64,000 bases of DNA from Castanea sativa. Taxonomy: Eukaryota; Streptophyta; Magnoliopsida; Fagales; Fagaceae. Below the pieces are notes generated by a model that saw only the letters and a program-made list of their open reading frames with translations, was not told the origin of the DNA and did no database searches. The stretch spans positions 4,317,501-4,381,500 of the forward strand of contig NC_134016.1 of NCBI RefSeq assembly GCF_040712315.1, written 5' to 3'. This document shows positions 1 through 11,939 of the stretch, piece after piece; position 1 is the stretch's first letter; the number at the start of each line of letters is the position of its first letter. Made by a program: the position numbers and the translations under genes.

Positions 1-892
1 GTAAGCATATTCCAATTCTCAAGGAAAAGAAAAAAAAATAGAGGAGATAAAGGAGAGTCTAGGTTTGACATTATTAATAACTTATAGCTTTTAGGCACCT
101 GCAAGTCACTTATAAACTAGAAAATTTTAAAAATTGTCAAATTAATCACTTTTTTCATTTTGTTATAAAAAGTTTCATAAATGGTTTACTAATGTATGTT
201 CTAAGAGCATATGTTAGCAAAACTGTAAAACCCAATATTTAATATAACAACAATATGATGATGATTGTATGTCATACTCCTTTGGTTATAATTAAAAGAA
301 TAAGGACTAATAATTTATTCCCAAGAAAATTAATTCTCAAGAGTTAGTCCATGTGGATGCTAAAAAACATAATTAAAAGTTTATAGTCCGTGTTTTATAA
401 TGAGAGTGTATAATCTTATCTCTACCAAAGCAAATTGACCAGTCACGGCAATTAAAAAAATATAAGTTATTTTTTAGTTGAAACATCAAAACTAAAAAAA
501 TAAATAAAAAATTCATTAGCGTTGAAAATGTAATAAATAAAAAAGAATGGAAAATTAAATTAAAATGATAATAAAAATTCTAGGGGAGATAGCTCCACCC
601 CCAAAATAATGAGAACAAAAAGACTATAAAATAATAATAATGTTGTACGTGTACAACATTTGTTAATTTTTATGTGTTTATAATGTAAATTTACATTGTA
701 AGTACAATGCAAACATATAAATGTTCTTATTTTTAACCACTAAAAGAGAGTCCTTTTACTGTTTTCACGGTTATAAAAAATGACAATAGTACAGTTGTGA
801 TCCACAATCCCCTTTGGCTAACCTTTTCTATTTTTTGAAAAGTTGGCATACCCTTTTTTTATTTAGTTATGAATTTTTAACTTTTTTTGTTG

Positions 893-898
<6 letters not shown>
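1..898. repeat. Direct repeat block, copy A
   Basis: Non-coding AT-rich block that reappears at 3853-4950 (copy B) and, split by a solo LTR, at 42880-44075 (copy C). Shared landmarks in order are the GTAAGCATATTCC start, a purine run, a palindromic stretch near 182-222, a conserved segment near 300-430, and ACATTTGTTAATTTTTATG near 656. Copy A begins at or before the window edge and lacks part of the segment just before the AAT run of copy B. The similarity ends at an AT microsatellite. No coding potential is seen; the origin (old MITE cluster or duplicated intergenic DNA) is unknown. Confidence 0.8.

Positions 899-953
<55 letters not shown>
896..953. repeat. (AT)n microsatellite
   Basis: Uninterrupted TA dinucleotide run marking the end of similarity between copies A and B. 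Similar long AT runs lie at about 38622-38677, 46709-46767 and 50803-50852. Confidence 0.95.
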
Positions 954-956
<3 letters not shown>

Positions 957-3047
957 GGTTACATAATAGTGGACACTTGGCTTGGACACTTGCATTTTGT
1001 TACATATTAGTGGCTACATGAAAAAATATATATTTTTGGGTACTACAAGGAGCCCGTTAAGAAACAACATTGTCTCAATAAAATCAAATTTTTGTCAGAA
1101 TTTTGACCAATTTTATAGTGTAAAGTTAATAAAGTCAATTTTTTGAGTTTCACTTGTCATTTAGTACTATTTTGAGTCATTTCATCAATTTATACTAATT
1201 TTTTATTAAGTGGACTTTACAATAAATTATCTTTATTAGGTGAACCCCATAGTAAATAACCCTTAACATTTCCCATTATATTGAAATTAAGAATGACAGA
1301 AACTGCCTTCAATCAATTAACTTATAACCCCACACACACAAAATAAAATAAAATCATTGATATAAGATGTGACCCTGTTGGTGTAATTGAAGTCATCATG
1401 ATTTTTGGATTCTCCACTTGTATTTTTTTTTTTCTCCTTGAGAAGAAGGATTCTCCACTTGTGATTACGAAAGGATATTGATATTGTCATTGTCTGCATC
1501 ATTGCTCTTTTTTTTTCCCCTAGGAATAAAACAACTTTTTTAGATAAAGGGTATTATAGAACTATTTTACACACACATATATATAATAGTCTCATTACAC
1601 GCGTTTTGTAAGTGCGACGAAACTTTTTTTTTGGGAAAAGTTTAATGTCATAATTTTTCTTTTATCTTAATTAAAGCCTTACAAATTTGTCCATTAATAT
1701 TACACAGTTGCAAACTATTAATATATTTAGAAGTGTCATGAGATTAGCTCCAAAAAATAAACACTGAAATAACATCAAGATCATAAGTTCCCTTAAGTTA
1801 TAACATTAAGATAATTATAAACATTAAATAATAAACTAATGCACCATGTTTTTGGGATGCGCATGGCATTCTTTTAACTTAAAAATTCGATAATAAAAAA
1901 CAACGATTTAAAAAATAATTCTCATTATAAAGGAGTAGATGACATGACTGGATTGATAGTCTTAACCATGCACAACACACTGATTTGAAGGGATAAAAAA
2001 AATTGGAGAAGTCAATACTAAATTTGAAGAATAAATTTTAGGCTCTATAAAGTGTACAGTTATTTGTCCACTTTATGAATTCAGAACACATGGACCCACA
2101 ATCAATGAGAAAAACAAAGAAAAGAAAAGTAATCCACCACCTTACAAGTGAATGGACAAAATCAACTTACATATCCCATCAAAAAAAAAAAAAACCCAGT
2201 ACATAAAAAAAAATCATTTTTAATGATCAGACCAACACAAATCCGTACGTTGTCAAATCATACTTTATTCTATATATTAATTTTACTAATGAGTGTCTTA
2301 AAGCATGTAATAGTATATTATTTTTTTTTTAAATTCAATTAAAAAAAATATTTTTTGATAATTTTTAATAAATTTATTTCAAAAACGAATTTATTGGTGT
2401 ATATGTATGCATGCAGTGGTAATTTTACGTACGCCTTGAATAATCGAAATTTCAAAAGGAGGGCCCTATCTGCGTACATGATTTGATAGAATTCGTCGAT
2501 CAACTTTATGTCTTTCTTTTTTGGACAGGGACTAATTTTAACATTCGTACGAGACTTTACACTGCTGTGGGGTCAGTCTAATCCTTTATAATATAATGTT
2601 TGAGACAAATTAGTAAGTAATCTTCTTTTGTTTGTCTTTCTTGTACGTAGGACCAGGCCTTTAATACTTTTATGAATCCCACACGCACGAAAACTTGCAT
2701 TTTTGTCACACCACATGAAGAAACAAAGTGGACAGGATATTGTTTGTTGGATTCCTTTTTGGATTGGGGGATTATTGTCAAAGTACCAAATGGATTAATC
2801 ATAACATTCACAATCTACTTTATTTTAGTAAAACGCATTCTTAATGATATAGGGAAAAGTATATTTGAATTAAAAGAGTATATTCTCACAATAAATAAAA
2901 TAAAATGCGGGGTAGGTAGGCATTTCACAATCTACTTATGCAAATTCTCTTTTTCTCAATTAACAAAGTTGTTCATAATTTGTGTCCCATCAAAAGTCTC
3001 TCTATGCCAGACTTGCCATGTAAACATTTGCATGTATAATTAATTTT
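954..3047. other. Intergenic, no gene seen
   Basis: AT-rich sequence with short chance ORFs only. It contains one micro-insertion (1422-1447, listed separately). The open frames at 2578-3043 overlap on both strands, have no recognisable domain and look random. Confidence 0.6.
1407..1462. repeat. Micro-insertion with 15-bp target duplication
   Basis: GGATTCTCCACTTGT occurs at 1407-1421 and again at 1448-1462. Between the copies lie 26 bases: A, eleven T, then CTCCTTGAGAAGAA. A perfect 15-bp direct repeat around a homopolymer-led insert is the footprint of target-primed reverse transcription, here keeping essentially the poly(A) tail (minus-strand orientation). One of six such sites in the window. 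Confidence 0.65.
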
Positions 3048-3232
3048 AAGGAAATGTTAACGGATACTTTTAGAGTAATAGTTAATAATTTATTTAAAGA
3101 AAATTTTTATAGAAAAAAAATTAATATTTTGACAATTTTTTTTTAAATTTTCTATGAAAGTAGTGTCAAAACTGTCAGAAAATAGATTATTAACCAGTGT
3201 CTTAAAGACACCCGTTAGCATGACTCTTAATT
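3048..3232. mobile_element. MITE-like inverted repeat with hairpin ends
   Basis: The left end (GTTAACGGATACTTTTAG..., then GTTAATAATTTATTT) is the imperfect reverse complement of the right end (AAATAGATTATTAACCAGTG...CCCGTTAGCATGACTC). The right terminus also folds on itself (AGTGTCTT/AAGACACC). About 185 bp, no coding capacity. The target duplication was not resolved. It resembles the two elements at 46.8-47.2 kb in having terminal palindromes. Confidence 0.5.
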
Positions 3233-3852
3233 TTATTACATTTCATGTTTGTGTTTGCACACCAAAGATTGTTATTATGTTTACTGGTGCGTCCACCCTA
3301 CGGAGATTTGATTTATAGCACATCTACACATTAATTCAGTGACTATCTTATATGTGAATCCCATAATAATCAATGTTTCATTTACAACATTTGATGTAAA
3401 GACATATGTGCTTGACAATCAACAAGGATACAACGCTTAAATGCCTGACATTTATTTTTATATTGAAATTAAGGATGACAGAAAATTGGGTAGTGACTAG
3501 TGACTCGTGAGTAGTGACAATATAAACTAAAGAAATAGAAAAAGTAAGATTATACAAAACGGATAGAATAGAGATTAAAGGGTGTCTCTTGCAGGCTCTA
3601 ATACATAAATGTGGGGCATTGTCAATGCAGAAACAAAAAAGTTGCAAATGGTGTTCAAACTTGGAAGTTTGTGACAGACATTTTTAGAGTGCATATGTGC
3701 AGAAAAAAAAAGCCACTCTGTGTTTTTGTCCACTTCACTTCTCTTATCTTTTTCGCCCTCTACTATCCAATCCAAGGTGGCATTCGGCGTAAATAAGCCC
3801 ATAAAAATCAGTGGCCATTTCTTCTTCTTCTTCCTCTTCTTTAACTTTCCAT
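3233..3852. other. Intergenic, no gene seen
   Basis: No domain-bearing ORF on either strand. The predicted frames here are short, mutually overlapping and rich in low-complexity runs. Sequence immediately before 3853 may be the upstream flank of the duplicated block, but copy A is cut by the window edge so this cannot be tested. Confidence 0.55.
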
Positions 3853-4647
3853 GTAAGCATATTCCAATTCTCAAGGAAAAAAAAAAAAAAAAACAGAGGA
3901 GATAAAAGAGAGTCTAGGGTTGACATTTTTAATAACTTATAACTTTTAGGCACGTGCAAGTCACTTATAAACTATAAATCACTCTCGAATTATATATGTG
4001 CATGCATTAATCATTTATTTTATAAAATTTTTTATAAAAAATTGTTAAATTAATCACTTTTTCATTTTCTTATAAAAAGTTTCATAAATAGTTTACTAAT
4101 GTATGCTCTAAGGGCATACATTAGTAAAACTGAAAAACCCTATATTTAATATAACAACAATATGATGATGATTGTATGTCAGACTCCTTTGGCTATAATT
4201 CAAATTTACTTTTTCTGTATTATTAAGATTAAGGACTTTATATAAATAAAAATAAAAATAAAAAAGAATAAGGATTAATAATTTATTCCCAATAAAATTA
4301 ATTCTCAAGAGTTAGTCCATGTGGGTGCTAAAAAACATAATTAAAAGTTTATAGTCCGTGTTTTATAATGAGAGTGTATAATCTTATCTCTACCAAAGCA
4401 AATTGATTGGTCACGGTAATTAAAAAAAATATAAGTTGATTTTTAGTTGAAACATCAAAACTAAAAAAATAAATAAACAAATCATTAGCGTTGAAATTAA
4501 ATATAATAGATAAAAAAGAATGGAAAATTAAACTAAAATGATAATAAAAATTCCAGAGGTAAAATAGCTTCACCCCCAAAATAAAGAGAACAAAAAGACT
4601 ATAAAAAGCTTTATTAATATAATGCCCATCCACATATTTAGGGGTAA

Positions 4648-4699
<52 letters not shown>

Positions 4700-4950
4700 T
4701 TGTTTATGTACAACATTTGTCAATTTTTATGTGTTTATAATGTAAATTTACATTGTAAGTACAATACAAATATATAAATGTCCTTATTTTTAACCACTAA
4801 AAGAGAATCCCTTTACTATTTACACAGTTATAAAAAAAATGACACAGTTGTGATCCACAATCCCCTTTGGCTAACCTTTTTTATTTTTTGAAAAGTTGGC
4901 TTACCTTTTATATTTAGTTATGAATTTTTACTTTTGTGTTTGTTGCTTTT
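3853..4950. repeat. Direct repeat block, copy B (most complete)
   Basis: Matches copy A from its first base and copy C. It contains a near-perfect hairpin at about 4089-4128 (GTTTACTAATGTATGC paired with GCATACATTAGTAAA). Around 4603-4612 it keeps the uninterrupted AAAGC site that in copy C is occupied by a solo LTR, so it acts as an empty-site control. It holds an AAT microsatellite (4648-4698), which explains the poly-tyrosine frame there. Confidence 0.85.
4648..4698. repeat. (AAT)n microsatellite
   Basis: About 17 AAT units inside copy B. Copies A and C have only a few AAT units at the same place, so the array expanded after duplication. Confidence 0.95.
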
Positions 4951-5941
4951 ATATATATATATAAAAGTTGACAAATAAAATCAAGTTTTTTGAAAAAGAA
5001 AACATCAAATTTCTTTTAATTAATTCATATTAAATAAATTTATAAGTCAAAAGTAAGATAACATCTTTTTTTTTTTAAGTAAAAAAACGATAACATCTCT
5101 ATCATTAGACTATGAATTATGCTTAATTTTTCTTAATAATTAAAAGGCATCTAATATGCTAACAAAAATTAGTTCACGAAAGATTGAAAGTTTAGGAACT
5201 TTAAAAAGATCACTTTTTGAGAATGTAATTTTCATGATTGGTAAAAGTTTATTATAATTTCAACTAACTTATAGTTTTTTAAATATATATTAGAAAAAAA
5301 ATTAAATTGAATTAATAATATTATCGATATTTCTCAAAAATAAAAATATTATTGATAGAAAGATAAATGTTTGTAAAACTTGAATAATAATTTTGCATAA
5401 AAAAAAATGAGAAAAATAGAATTTTTTGGCTTAATACTACTCGTCAGAACCAAAAACGCATGGTAAATAATGGATTTTTGTTTAAAATGAAAAACATTAT
5501 GGTTTAGAAAGTCGAATAAATATTATTTAATTAATAATTAAATGTAAAAGAGTTATCAATTTAAATTTTCGCCATAGGCCTAAAAAGATGTAGGGATAGC
5601 CTGTGGCTGTGGACAAGTGCTAGGTAGCAAAAGCATATACAAGTAGAAAGTAATGCAAATGAGGCGATGTCTAATAGTAAGATTATAATTTAATAGTTTC
5701 ATCAAATTATAATAATTTATTAGAGGCATTTTGGTGGGTGTCATTCATTTATTAATTTGAAATAAAAACCTAATATGTCAGGAAGGTTGGTGGGTGTCAT
5801 TGATTTATTAGTTTGAAAAAAAAAAAAATTCTAAGGTTTCATATGGTAAAGTCAACTTATAAATTGACAAATCTAAGATTTCAATCAATACTTAACTCAT
5901 GTTGGGCAAGCCCAAATTTATGCTATATATTATTAGTTGTG
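4951..5941. other. Intergenic, no gene seen
   Basis: Very AT-rich. It holds one micro-insertion (5057-5098) and a small imperfect duplication of a ~36-bp segment (GGTGGGTGTCATT... at about 5731 and 5787). Confidence 0.55.
5057..5098. repeat. Micro-insertion with 10-bp target duplication
   Basis: GATAACATCT at 5057-5066 and 5089-5098 flanks a 22-bp insert made of ten T followed by AAGTAAAAAAAC. Same layout as the other T-led micro-insertions. The shorter duplication and A-rich content make it the weakest of the set. Confidence 0.5.
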
Positions 5942-6134
5942 TTTTTTTTTTTTTAAATGGAAAATACTGAAACTTTATTGAAAAGAAGAGAATAAGCTAC
6001 ATAACTTCCCGAAACACAAGCGAATCAAGAAAGGGTGGGCTTTCCTCTATCCACTTTACAAATTCACTAATTACTTTAGCATGTCGTGCTAAGGTATGTG
6101 CTACTTGGTTGGCTGTTCGTCTCACATGTTGAAA

Positions 6135-6491
6135 CTAAGTTCGTCGAAATGCTTGCAGTCGGTGAAGAGCTCCTTCAATGATGTCCACAATTGTGACCCG
6201 GGGTGTAATGGTACCACATAGAGCATTAGAGACTACCTTTGAGTTGGTCTCAAATATCACCTTCCTGACCCTAACGTCCCATGCAAATGAGACTGCTTCA
6301 TCCACGACTTTTGCTTCTGCCTCCATTGGACCCAGCGGTAAAGGCAAATGCTTACTCAAAGCAGTTATCACTGATCCCTCATGGTCACGTATTATAACCC
6401 CGATGCCAATGGTGTGATGGTCTGGGAAGAGTGCGGTGTCGATGTTAGCTTTGTACCATGGGTGGGATGGTGGAATCCAACGAGTATCCAC
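6135..6491 (-). pseudogene. LINE RNase H domain (RVT_3-like)
   Basis: Open frame of 118 residues reading WYKANIDTALF, then GIGVIIRDHEGSV, EAEAKVVDEAV and KVIFETNSKVV. This is the plant RVT_3 RNase H pattern with the first Asp and the Glu kept. The usual second Asp in the E-S/T-D-S motif is Asn here (ETNSK), so catalysis is probably lost. The role in the intact element is removal of the RNA strand during reverse transcription. Confidence 0.8.
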
Positions 6492-6652
6492 TTGTTCTTT
6501 GAAGAGAGGCCGAGCAAGGTGAGCTAGTTGGAATTCATCGAGGATGGAGTGCGCTTTGTGGATAAGCTCATGGCAAGTCTATCTAGTGGATCCAAGCCTT
6601 GCCTTGTTACGGTTGTACCACATGCACCACACTATTGTGATAATGAGCTCAA

Positions 6653-7231
6653 TCAAATTGCTACCCATGGTTGCACAAAGAGTAGATACCAAAGAAAGTC
6701 AACAAACTCTCTGAAGCTCACACCCGTAGCATCAAAACTTATTCCTGTGGCCATCCAAACTTCATGTGCTTTGGTGCAATCCCAAAACAAATGCCCACTT
6801 GTTTCCTCAGCCAGTCCGCAAGCTTCACAAGTTGCATTGTCGATCACTCCGCAACGGCAAAGGTTTACCTTCGTAGGGAGGATGTTATGGCTTGCTCTCC
6901 ATGCAAAAGTTTTCAACTTGGTGGGTATACCAAGGCTCCAAAATGTTTGCCAAAACCGTCCGGTCATATCATTGGTTGAGACCCCCTCCATTGTTGCGTT
7001 TGGTGATGAGGTAATAGCCACCTTGTAGGCACTATTCACCATGAAATTTCCTTTAACTGTATAGGCCCAAACCATGCAATCATGAGTACATCGATGGCTC
7101 CGTGGGATGCTTAGAATGGTCTGAGCTTCAGTAGGTAGGAAAATCTGCTTGATCAAAGCATCCTTCCACGCACCTATTGCTTTGTCAATAAGCTCGAAGA
7201 TAGTGGCATCAATGTGTAGCATATTTGGCAT
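6653..7231 (-). pseudogene. LINE zf-RVT (zinc-binding) region
   Basis: Open frame of 192 residues typical of the plant LINE region between RT and RNase H. It has KGNFMVNSAYKV, then FWQTFWSLGIPTKLKTFAWRA, then NLCRCGVIDNATCEACG and ETSGHLFWDCTKAHEVW. The Cys/His pattern (CRCG, CEACG, H, C) is the zf-RVT zinc ribbon. The nucleic-acid-binding role is inferred from the family. Continuity with the RT to the right is broken by shifts near 7.23-7.5 kb. Confidence 0.8.
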
Positions 7232-7513
7232 GGTGACGGTACGAAAAGTAGATGGTTATGGGATCCATTTTTCCTTCCATACTCAGATAGTAGTGCCATC
7301 ACCCACTTGCCAACGGTGGCCTGCTTCAACTATGTGTTGGGCTGCCATGATGATGCGCCATGCATAGGAAGGGTGCCGGACAAGCTCTGCATGAAGAAAA
7401 TCACTGTTAAGAAAATAACGAGTTTTGAGAACACGGTATACCAATGAGCGTGTGTTTGTCTACAAACGCCATCCTTGCTCTGACAGGAGTGCCAAGTTGA
7501 AAGCTCTGAGGTC

Positions 7514-8882
7514 TCAAAAGCCAAGTCCCCCATCCTGTTTAGGTGCACACATTTTATCCCAGCTCAACCACACCATCTTATTTTTGCTGTTGGATTGTCC
7601 CCACCGAAAGGTACGAACCATGCTAGCTAGCTTGTCACATAAGGTATCTGGTAGCTTGACGACACTCATCATAAAAGTAGGGTTGCTTGAGCCACTGCTT
7701 TGATGATGACTTCCATCCCTGCTTGTGAGAGCATCTTTTCTTTCCACCTAGAGAGTTTATTGTCTAGCCGCTCTTTTTTTCCAAGTAGGTTTCATGTTGC
7801 CTGATGACCTCCACTCCAAACCGGTGCTGTATGTACTCCTTAGTTTCCTATGGAGTGTCATGGCTGAAAAATAATGAGGTTTTCTCTCTTTTGAGTTGTT
7901 GGCCAGATGCCTTTTCATAAGTCTCCAAAATTTGTTCCAGGTGGCTATAATCATCACTGGTGGCTTGATAGAAAATGATACTGTCATCTGCAAAGAAAAG
8001 ATGTGATATCCGAGGGCCCTGTGGGTAGGCGGCTACTCCATGCAATCCTCCATTTCTTGTGGCCTGACGGAGAAGAGCTAACAGTCCTTCTACACAGAAT
8101 AAGAAAAGAAAATGAGATATGGGGTCCCCTTACCTCAGGCCCTTTGTAGGGGTGATGTGGCCTCGGGGTGCACCATTAATTCAGATAGAATATGTAATTG
8201 AGGTAACACAAAGCATCATAATGTTTACCCATTTATCAAAGAAACCCATTTTCAACATAATATCTTTTAGACACCCCTATTCCACTCTATCAAAAGCCTT
8301 ACTCATGTCGAGTTTCAAAGCCATCTCCCCTTGCCGCCCATTTCGTTTGTTGTTTAGGTAGTGCATGGTCTCGAAAGCAACTAAAACATTATCAGTAATA
8401 AGGCAAGAAGACATGAAGGCACTTTGATTTTCACTGATAATGTCTGGAAGGAAACGCTTCAGTCTATTAGCTAGGACTTTGGAAGCAAGTCTAGAAATGA
8501 CATTACTCAAGTTGATGGGTCTATACTAGGTTATCTTTGTGGGGTTCTTCACTTTTGGTATGAGCACGATGTGGATGTTTTTAAAATTGGGAGGAATAAT
8601 TCCCAAGTTTAATAAATCCAGTACAACATTGGTGACACACTCACCTGATATGGACCAAAAATGCTAATAGAAGAGTGGTGGCATGCCGTCTGGACTAGGA
8701 GATTTTTTCAGGTGTATTTGCTTTAGTGCTTTGTGGACTTCCTCAACTTGAAAATTTTGGCAGAGATATTCATTCATAGGCCCAGTGACAACATGTTCTA
8801 TGGCCTCAATAACAACTGTTGTATCCGTTGGGCCATTGGTTTGAAAAATACTCGTGAGGTAATTCAAGATAACCCTTTCCAC
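7514..8882 (-). pseudogene. LINE reverse transcriptase (broken)
   Basis: Reading right to left there is IHLKKSPSPDGMPPLFY, then (next open piece) [64 protein letters not shown], and FFADDSIIFY. These are the standard blocks of a non-LTR RT, and the catalytic FADD is intact. The domain is spread over several frames (stops near 8.66, 8.27 and 7.85 kb). A C-terminal part (KMVWLSWDKMCAPKQDGGLGF) sits at 7514-7747. No functional product is expected. Confidence 0.85.
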
Positions 8883-9331
8883 GATCTGGTCATCCTCCTA
8901 CCATACCCCATTCTTATCAGTGATTCCCTGGATTGAGTTCTTTTCCTTACAGTTAAAAGCCTTTTGGTGAAAAAAGGACGTATTTCGGTCACCATCAGTT
9001 ATCCAAAGGTGCCTAGATCTCTGGTGCCACATTGTGTTTTTTGCAACAAGCCAACAGTTGAGGGATTTGTAGACTTTGTGAATTTCCACATAATTTTGCT
9101 GAGGTGCTGTTCCAAGGATTGTAGTGTGATCTCTAGCTGTTCAATCTGCCTCCTCACATGTTTAAATTCTGTTTTGTTCCATGTAGAGAGGCGTGTTTTG
9201 CAGTTGTCTAGACAGTTGGAGATTGGGGTACCCCTCAGTCTATATAAGCCTTCCATCTATGCTTCTTCAACAATCTCAAGGCAACGTGGGTTTTTAAGCC
9301 ACATCGCTTCAAAACGAAAAGGTGGGTGGTA

Positions 9332-10045
9332 TCATTTTTTGCATGGTTTCAAAGTTGGTAGATAGACCACAAGCATGGAGTGGTTAGAAGTGGACATCGA
9401 TAGATGGTGCACCACGGTTTTAGGGCAAAGTCGCTTCCATGCAGCAATTGCGAAGGCTCGATCTAGGTGAATGTGGATACGACCTTCTATAGGGTGGTTC
9501 CGTGACCATGTGAAAGGAGAGCCTGTGTGACCTAAATCCAATAAGCCATAGAGTGAGATGGCGGAACAAAATCGGTCCATTTGTCTGGTTGGACGTAGGC
9601 TTCCACCTGCTTTTTCCATACTGCTAATGATCTCATTGAAGTCACCCAGACATAGCCACAGTAATGTATTAGAGCTGCCAAGTGATTCAAGCAAAGTCTA
9701 TGTCTCCTCACGTTTGCTTGTATCAGGATGGCCATAGAAGCCAGTGAGTCACCATTTTAGACCTGTATCTACAGAAATTATATGGGCATCAATAAACCAA
9801 CGTGAGAAATTCTGGAAATGTACCTGAGTGTTTTGTTTCCAAAGGAGTGCCAAGCCATTGCTCAAGCCATCAGAAGAGACCACCAAGCCCTGGTTGTAAT
9901 CCCAACTCTGTTTCATGTTATTCAATTGCTCAGTGGTAAGTTTTGTCTCCATCAAGAAGACACAAATGGAAGCTTTTTTATTCCATGCTCTCTTAAGAGC
10001 ATTAACTGTTCAGGGGTTCCCAAGCCCTCGACAGTTCCAACTTAG
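9332..10045 (-). pseudogene. LINE APE-type endonuclease (broken)
   Basis: From the right: ILSWNCRGLGNP then an in-frame TGA where a Trp is usual, FLMETKLTTEQ, GLALLWK, LWLCLGDFNEI, and GSPFTWSRN. The Asn (SWNCRG), Glu (METK) and Asp (GDFNE) of the apurinic-endonuclease fold are present. The terminal SDH motif reads SNH (Asp to Asn). In an active element this domain nicks the target DNA to prime reverse transcription. Two frames are involved. Confidence 0.8.
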
Positions 10046-10281
10046 AATATTTATTGCTCCCGACAGTGCTACCAAGTAGCCACCGCCAATCCCAAATTGT
10101 GTTCCATGAGCTTACCCAAGGTCTTGGCTTCATCGTCAAAGAGTTTTTGTTTCTTATCACTGAGTACGTTTGCATGGGAATGTTATGCATGGTTTTTACG
10201 TTTTGGGCCCACTTGTTGTCCATTAGATTCATTTGTGTCCATTATATGTCTAGGTGGGCCAAGTCTGCGCCAAGTGCCATG

Positions 10282-10993
10282 TTATGGGCCAGAGTTCACT
10301 GTTAGGGTGGAATGTGTGGGGTTGGTGGCTATTTTATGGGTTTCTAGAAAGTCAGGTGGTATTTCTGTGAAGTCGAGGTCGGGTATGGGGTAGGGAATGG
10401 TGGGATGGGTGTTAGATATGGGGTAGGGGGTGTCGGTGTGGGTGGTAGTTAATATGTCTGTGTTTTCTATTGATAGGATGGTTGACTTTGTGGAGTTTAA
10501 AAAGAGAAGTATTGAAGTTTCCGCAACTGTACTTGGTGCCAGTTGTGTGAGTGGGTTTTGAAAGTTTGAGTTAGGAAAGGAGTTCAATGCTTTGTCAATC
10601 TTCGTGATATGCGCATTAAGCAGATTTGGGTCGGATAGGATCTCTGTGTTTGTTGGCACAGTATCGCAGTTTGTTGCATAAATCACAGTAGCGGTGGGTT
10701 GGATGGTGGTGAACGGGTCTGGCTGTGGGTGTTTTTTTTGCTACCGGCGGCAATGGTCACATGGAGGGGGACGGTGTGGGTCGGTGAGGTCGTGGTGGTA
10801 CAGAGGGTTTCGTCGTTTTGGTATGGAAAACTTGTGGTGGCTGTACTTTAGCAATGGTGGCCTGCAACCATGGGTTGTACTGTTGTTCATCCCGATGCCT
10901 TATACTAAAAAAAAAAAGGACTTTTACTTTGTCGGAAGTGACTCTGACACAAGGAAAAAGAAAGGGAAAAAAAGTTCTCAAACACCAAACCAT
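10282..10993 (-). pseudogene. LINE N-terminal linker / ORF1 remnant
   Basis: Two short open pieces. The left one (134 residues) is a Ser/Thr/Pro-rich linker without a known fold. The right one (78 residues) contains RDEQQYNPWLQAT, which resembles the end of the DUF4283/CCHC region that precedes the endonuclease in plant L1 elements. No zinc knuckle remains, consistent with 5' truncation. Confidence 0.45.
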
Positions 10994-11497
10994 ATAAGCT
11001 TTTCACCAATTTCACTATTCTTATAAGTAGCTTTTGTCTTGTCCTACCTATTTCACTATTTTTTACTTTATATCATTATTTACTCCATTTTCATTATTTA
11101 TGATACTTTTCACAGCATTTTATCCTTTAAATGATACTAGAGATTTTATAAATTTTACTACTTATGTCTTACAAATTGGCATGTTACCAATCGCAAAAAA
11201 TAATTTCAAACATTTATTCATTATATTTTTTAAGTAACACTAATCACATTTTTACTCCATCAATTTGTAAATTTTTTAGTAGTTATGAATTATTTATTTT
11301 TATTTATTTATTTTAATAATATGAAATATATTCATATTTGTTTACAATTGTTTATTTATTTTGTTACTATTGTTGATTAATATTTTTTAGATTAATTTCG
11401 CCTCTGCATGTCTCTATTTCAAAATGGGAAAAGCTTTCAAAATGCCATGAATGTGGAAACCCTGGTACAAGATGAATGTTGCTTTTGATAAGAGAAT
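10994..11497. other. Intergenic, no gene seen
   Basis: AT-rich flank right of the LINE. Nothing recognised. Confidence 0.5.
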
Positions 11498-11688
11498 GCC
11501 CGTCCTGCTGCCATATTTGATCTGAATAAGACTCCTGATTTGATGGAGGACCAAGAGAATGGCGGTTTTCCTTATTTGAATGTGGTGCCTGCTGTTATGG
11601 TAGAGGCCCAAGGGAATGGCCGTGTTCCTGATTTGAACAAGCTTCCTGAGCCTGAAGATAATCAAGTTTTTTTTTTTTTTGAACAGTG
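11498..11688 (+). pseudogene. Asp-Leu-Asn repeat protein fragment, unknown
   Basis: Plus-strand open stretch encoding imperfect repeats around D-L-N: IFDLNKTPDLMEDQENGG, FPYLNVVPAVMVEAQGNG and VPDLNKLPEPEDNQ. I do not recognise the gene. DLN cores can act as EAR-type repression motifs, but that is only a resemblance. A second fragment of similar style lies at 20822-21139. The frame is closed by a T-led micro-insertion (11667-11686). Confidence 0.4.
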
Positions 11689-11700
11689 AAGATAATCAAG
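11653..11700. repeat. Micro-insertion with 14-bp target duplication
   Basis: TGAAGATAATCAAG at 11653-11666 is repeated exactly at 11687-11700. The 20 bases between are fourteen T followed by GAACAG. It interrupts the end of the D-L-N fragment. Very clear poly(A)-only retroposition footprint. Confidence 0.75.
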
Positions 11701-11939
11701 TTCAAATGAATGTTGTGAATTTAAGTTTTAACAAGTCTAGTTCTATATATAATAAATGTTTTCAGAATTTCAGTGATGCGTTATTTGTGTCATTGGTGAA
11801 CAATAGTTGTGTTGATTCTGAGTATGTACCATGTAATATGCACGTGTCCGAATAAAGGTTTCTATTAATTAGTACTTTCTTCAAGTCTGATTTTACTTTC
11901 TTTTTTTGTTGGGCTTAATGTAGTAGTTTATGATCATTT

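Larger units (their letters stand above)
5942..10993 (-). mobile_element. L1-type LINE, 5'-truncated and decayed
   Basis: Minus-strand non-LTR retrotransposon. Read 5' to 3' (right to left) it shows an ORF1-like/linker region, APE endonuclease, reverse transcriptase, zf-RVT zinc ribbon and a C-terminal RNase H, ending in a poly(A) tail seen as the T-run at 5942-5955. This is the usual order of plant L1 elements with an RNase H. Many frameshifts and stops separate the pieces. The right end has only a trace of the upstream ORF (residues like PWLQA), so it is probably 5'-truncated near 10.9-11.0 kb. I could not find a target-site duplication, so the right boundary is approximate. Confidence 0.85.

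Noticed and set aside
2672..3043. 123-codon plus-strand ORF
   Set aside because: No recognisable motif, an overlapping antisense frame of similar length, AT-rich context; chance ORF most likely.
4349..4723. 124-codon minus frame with a long Tyr run
   Set aside because: The Tyr run is the complement-frame reading of the AAT microsatellite in copy B; no domain.
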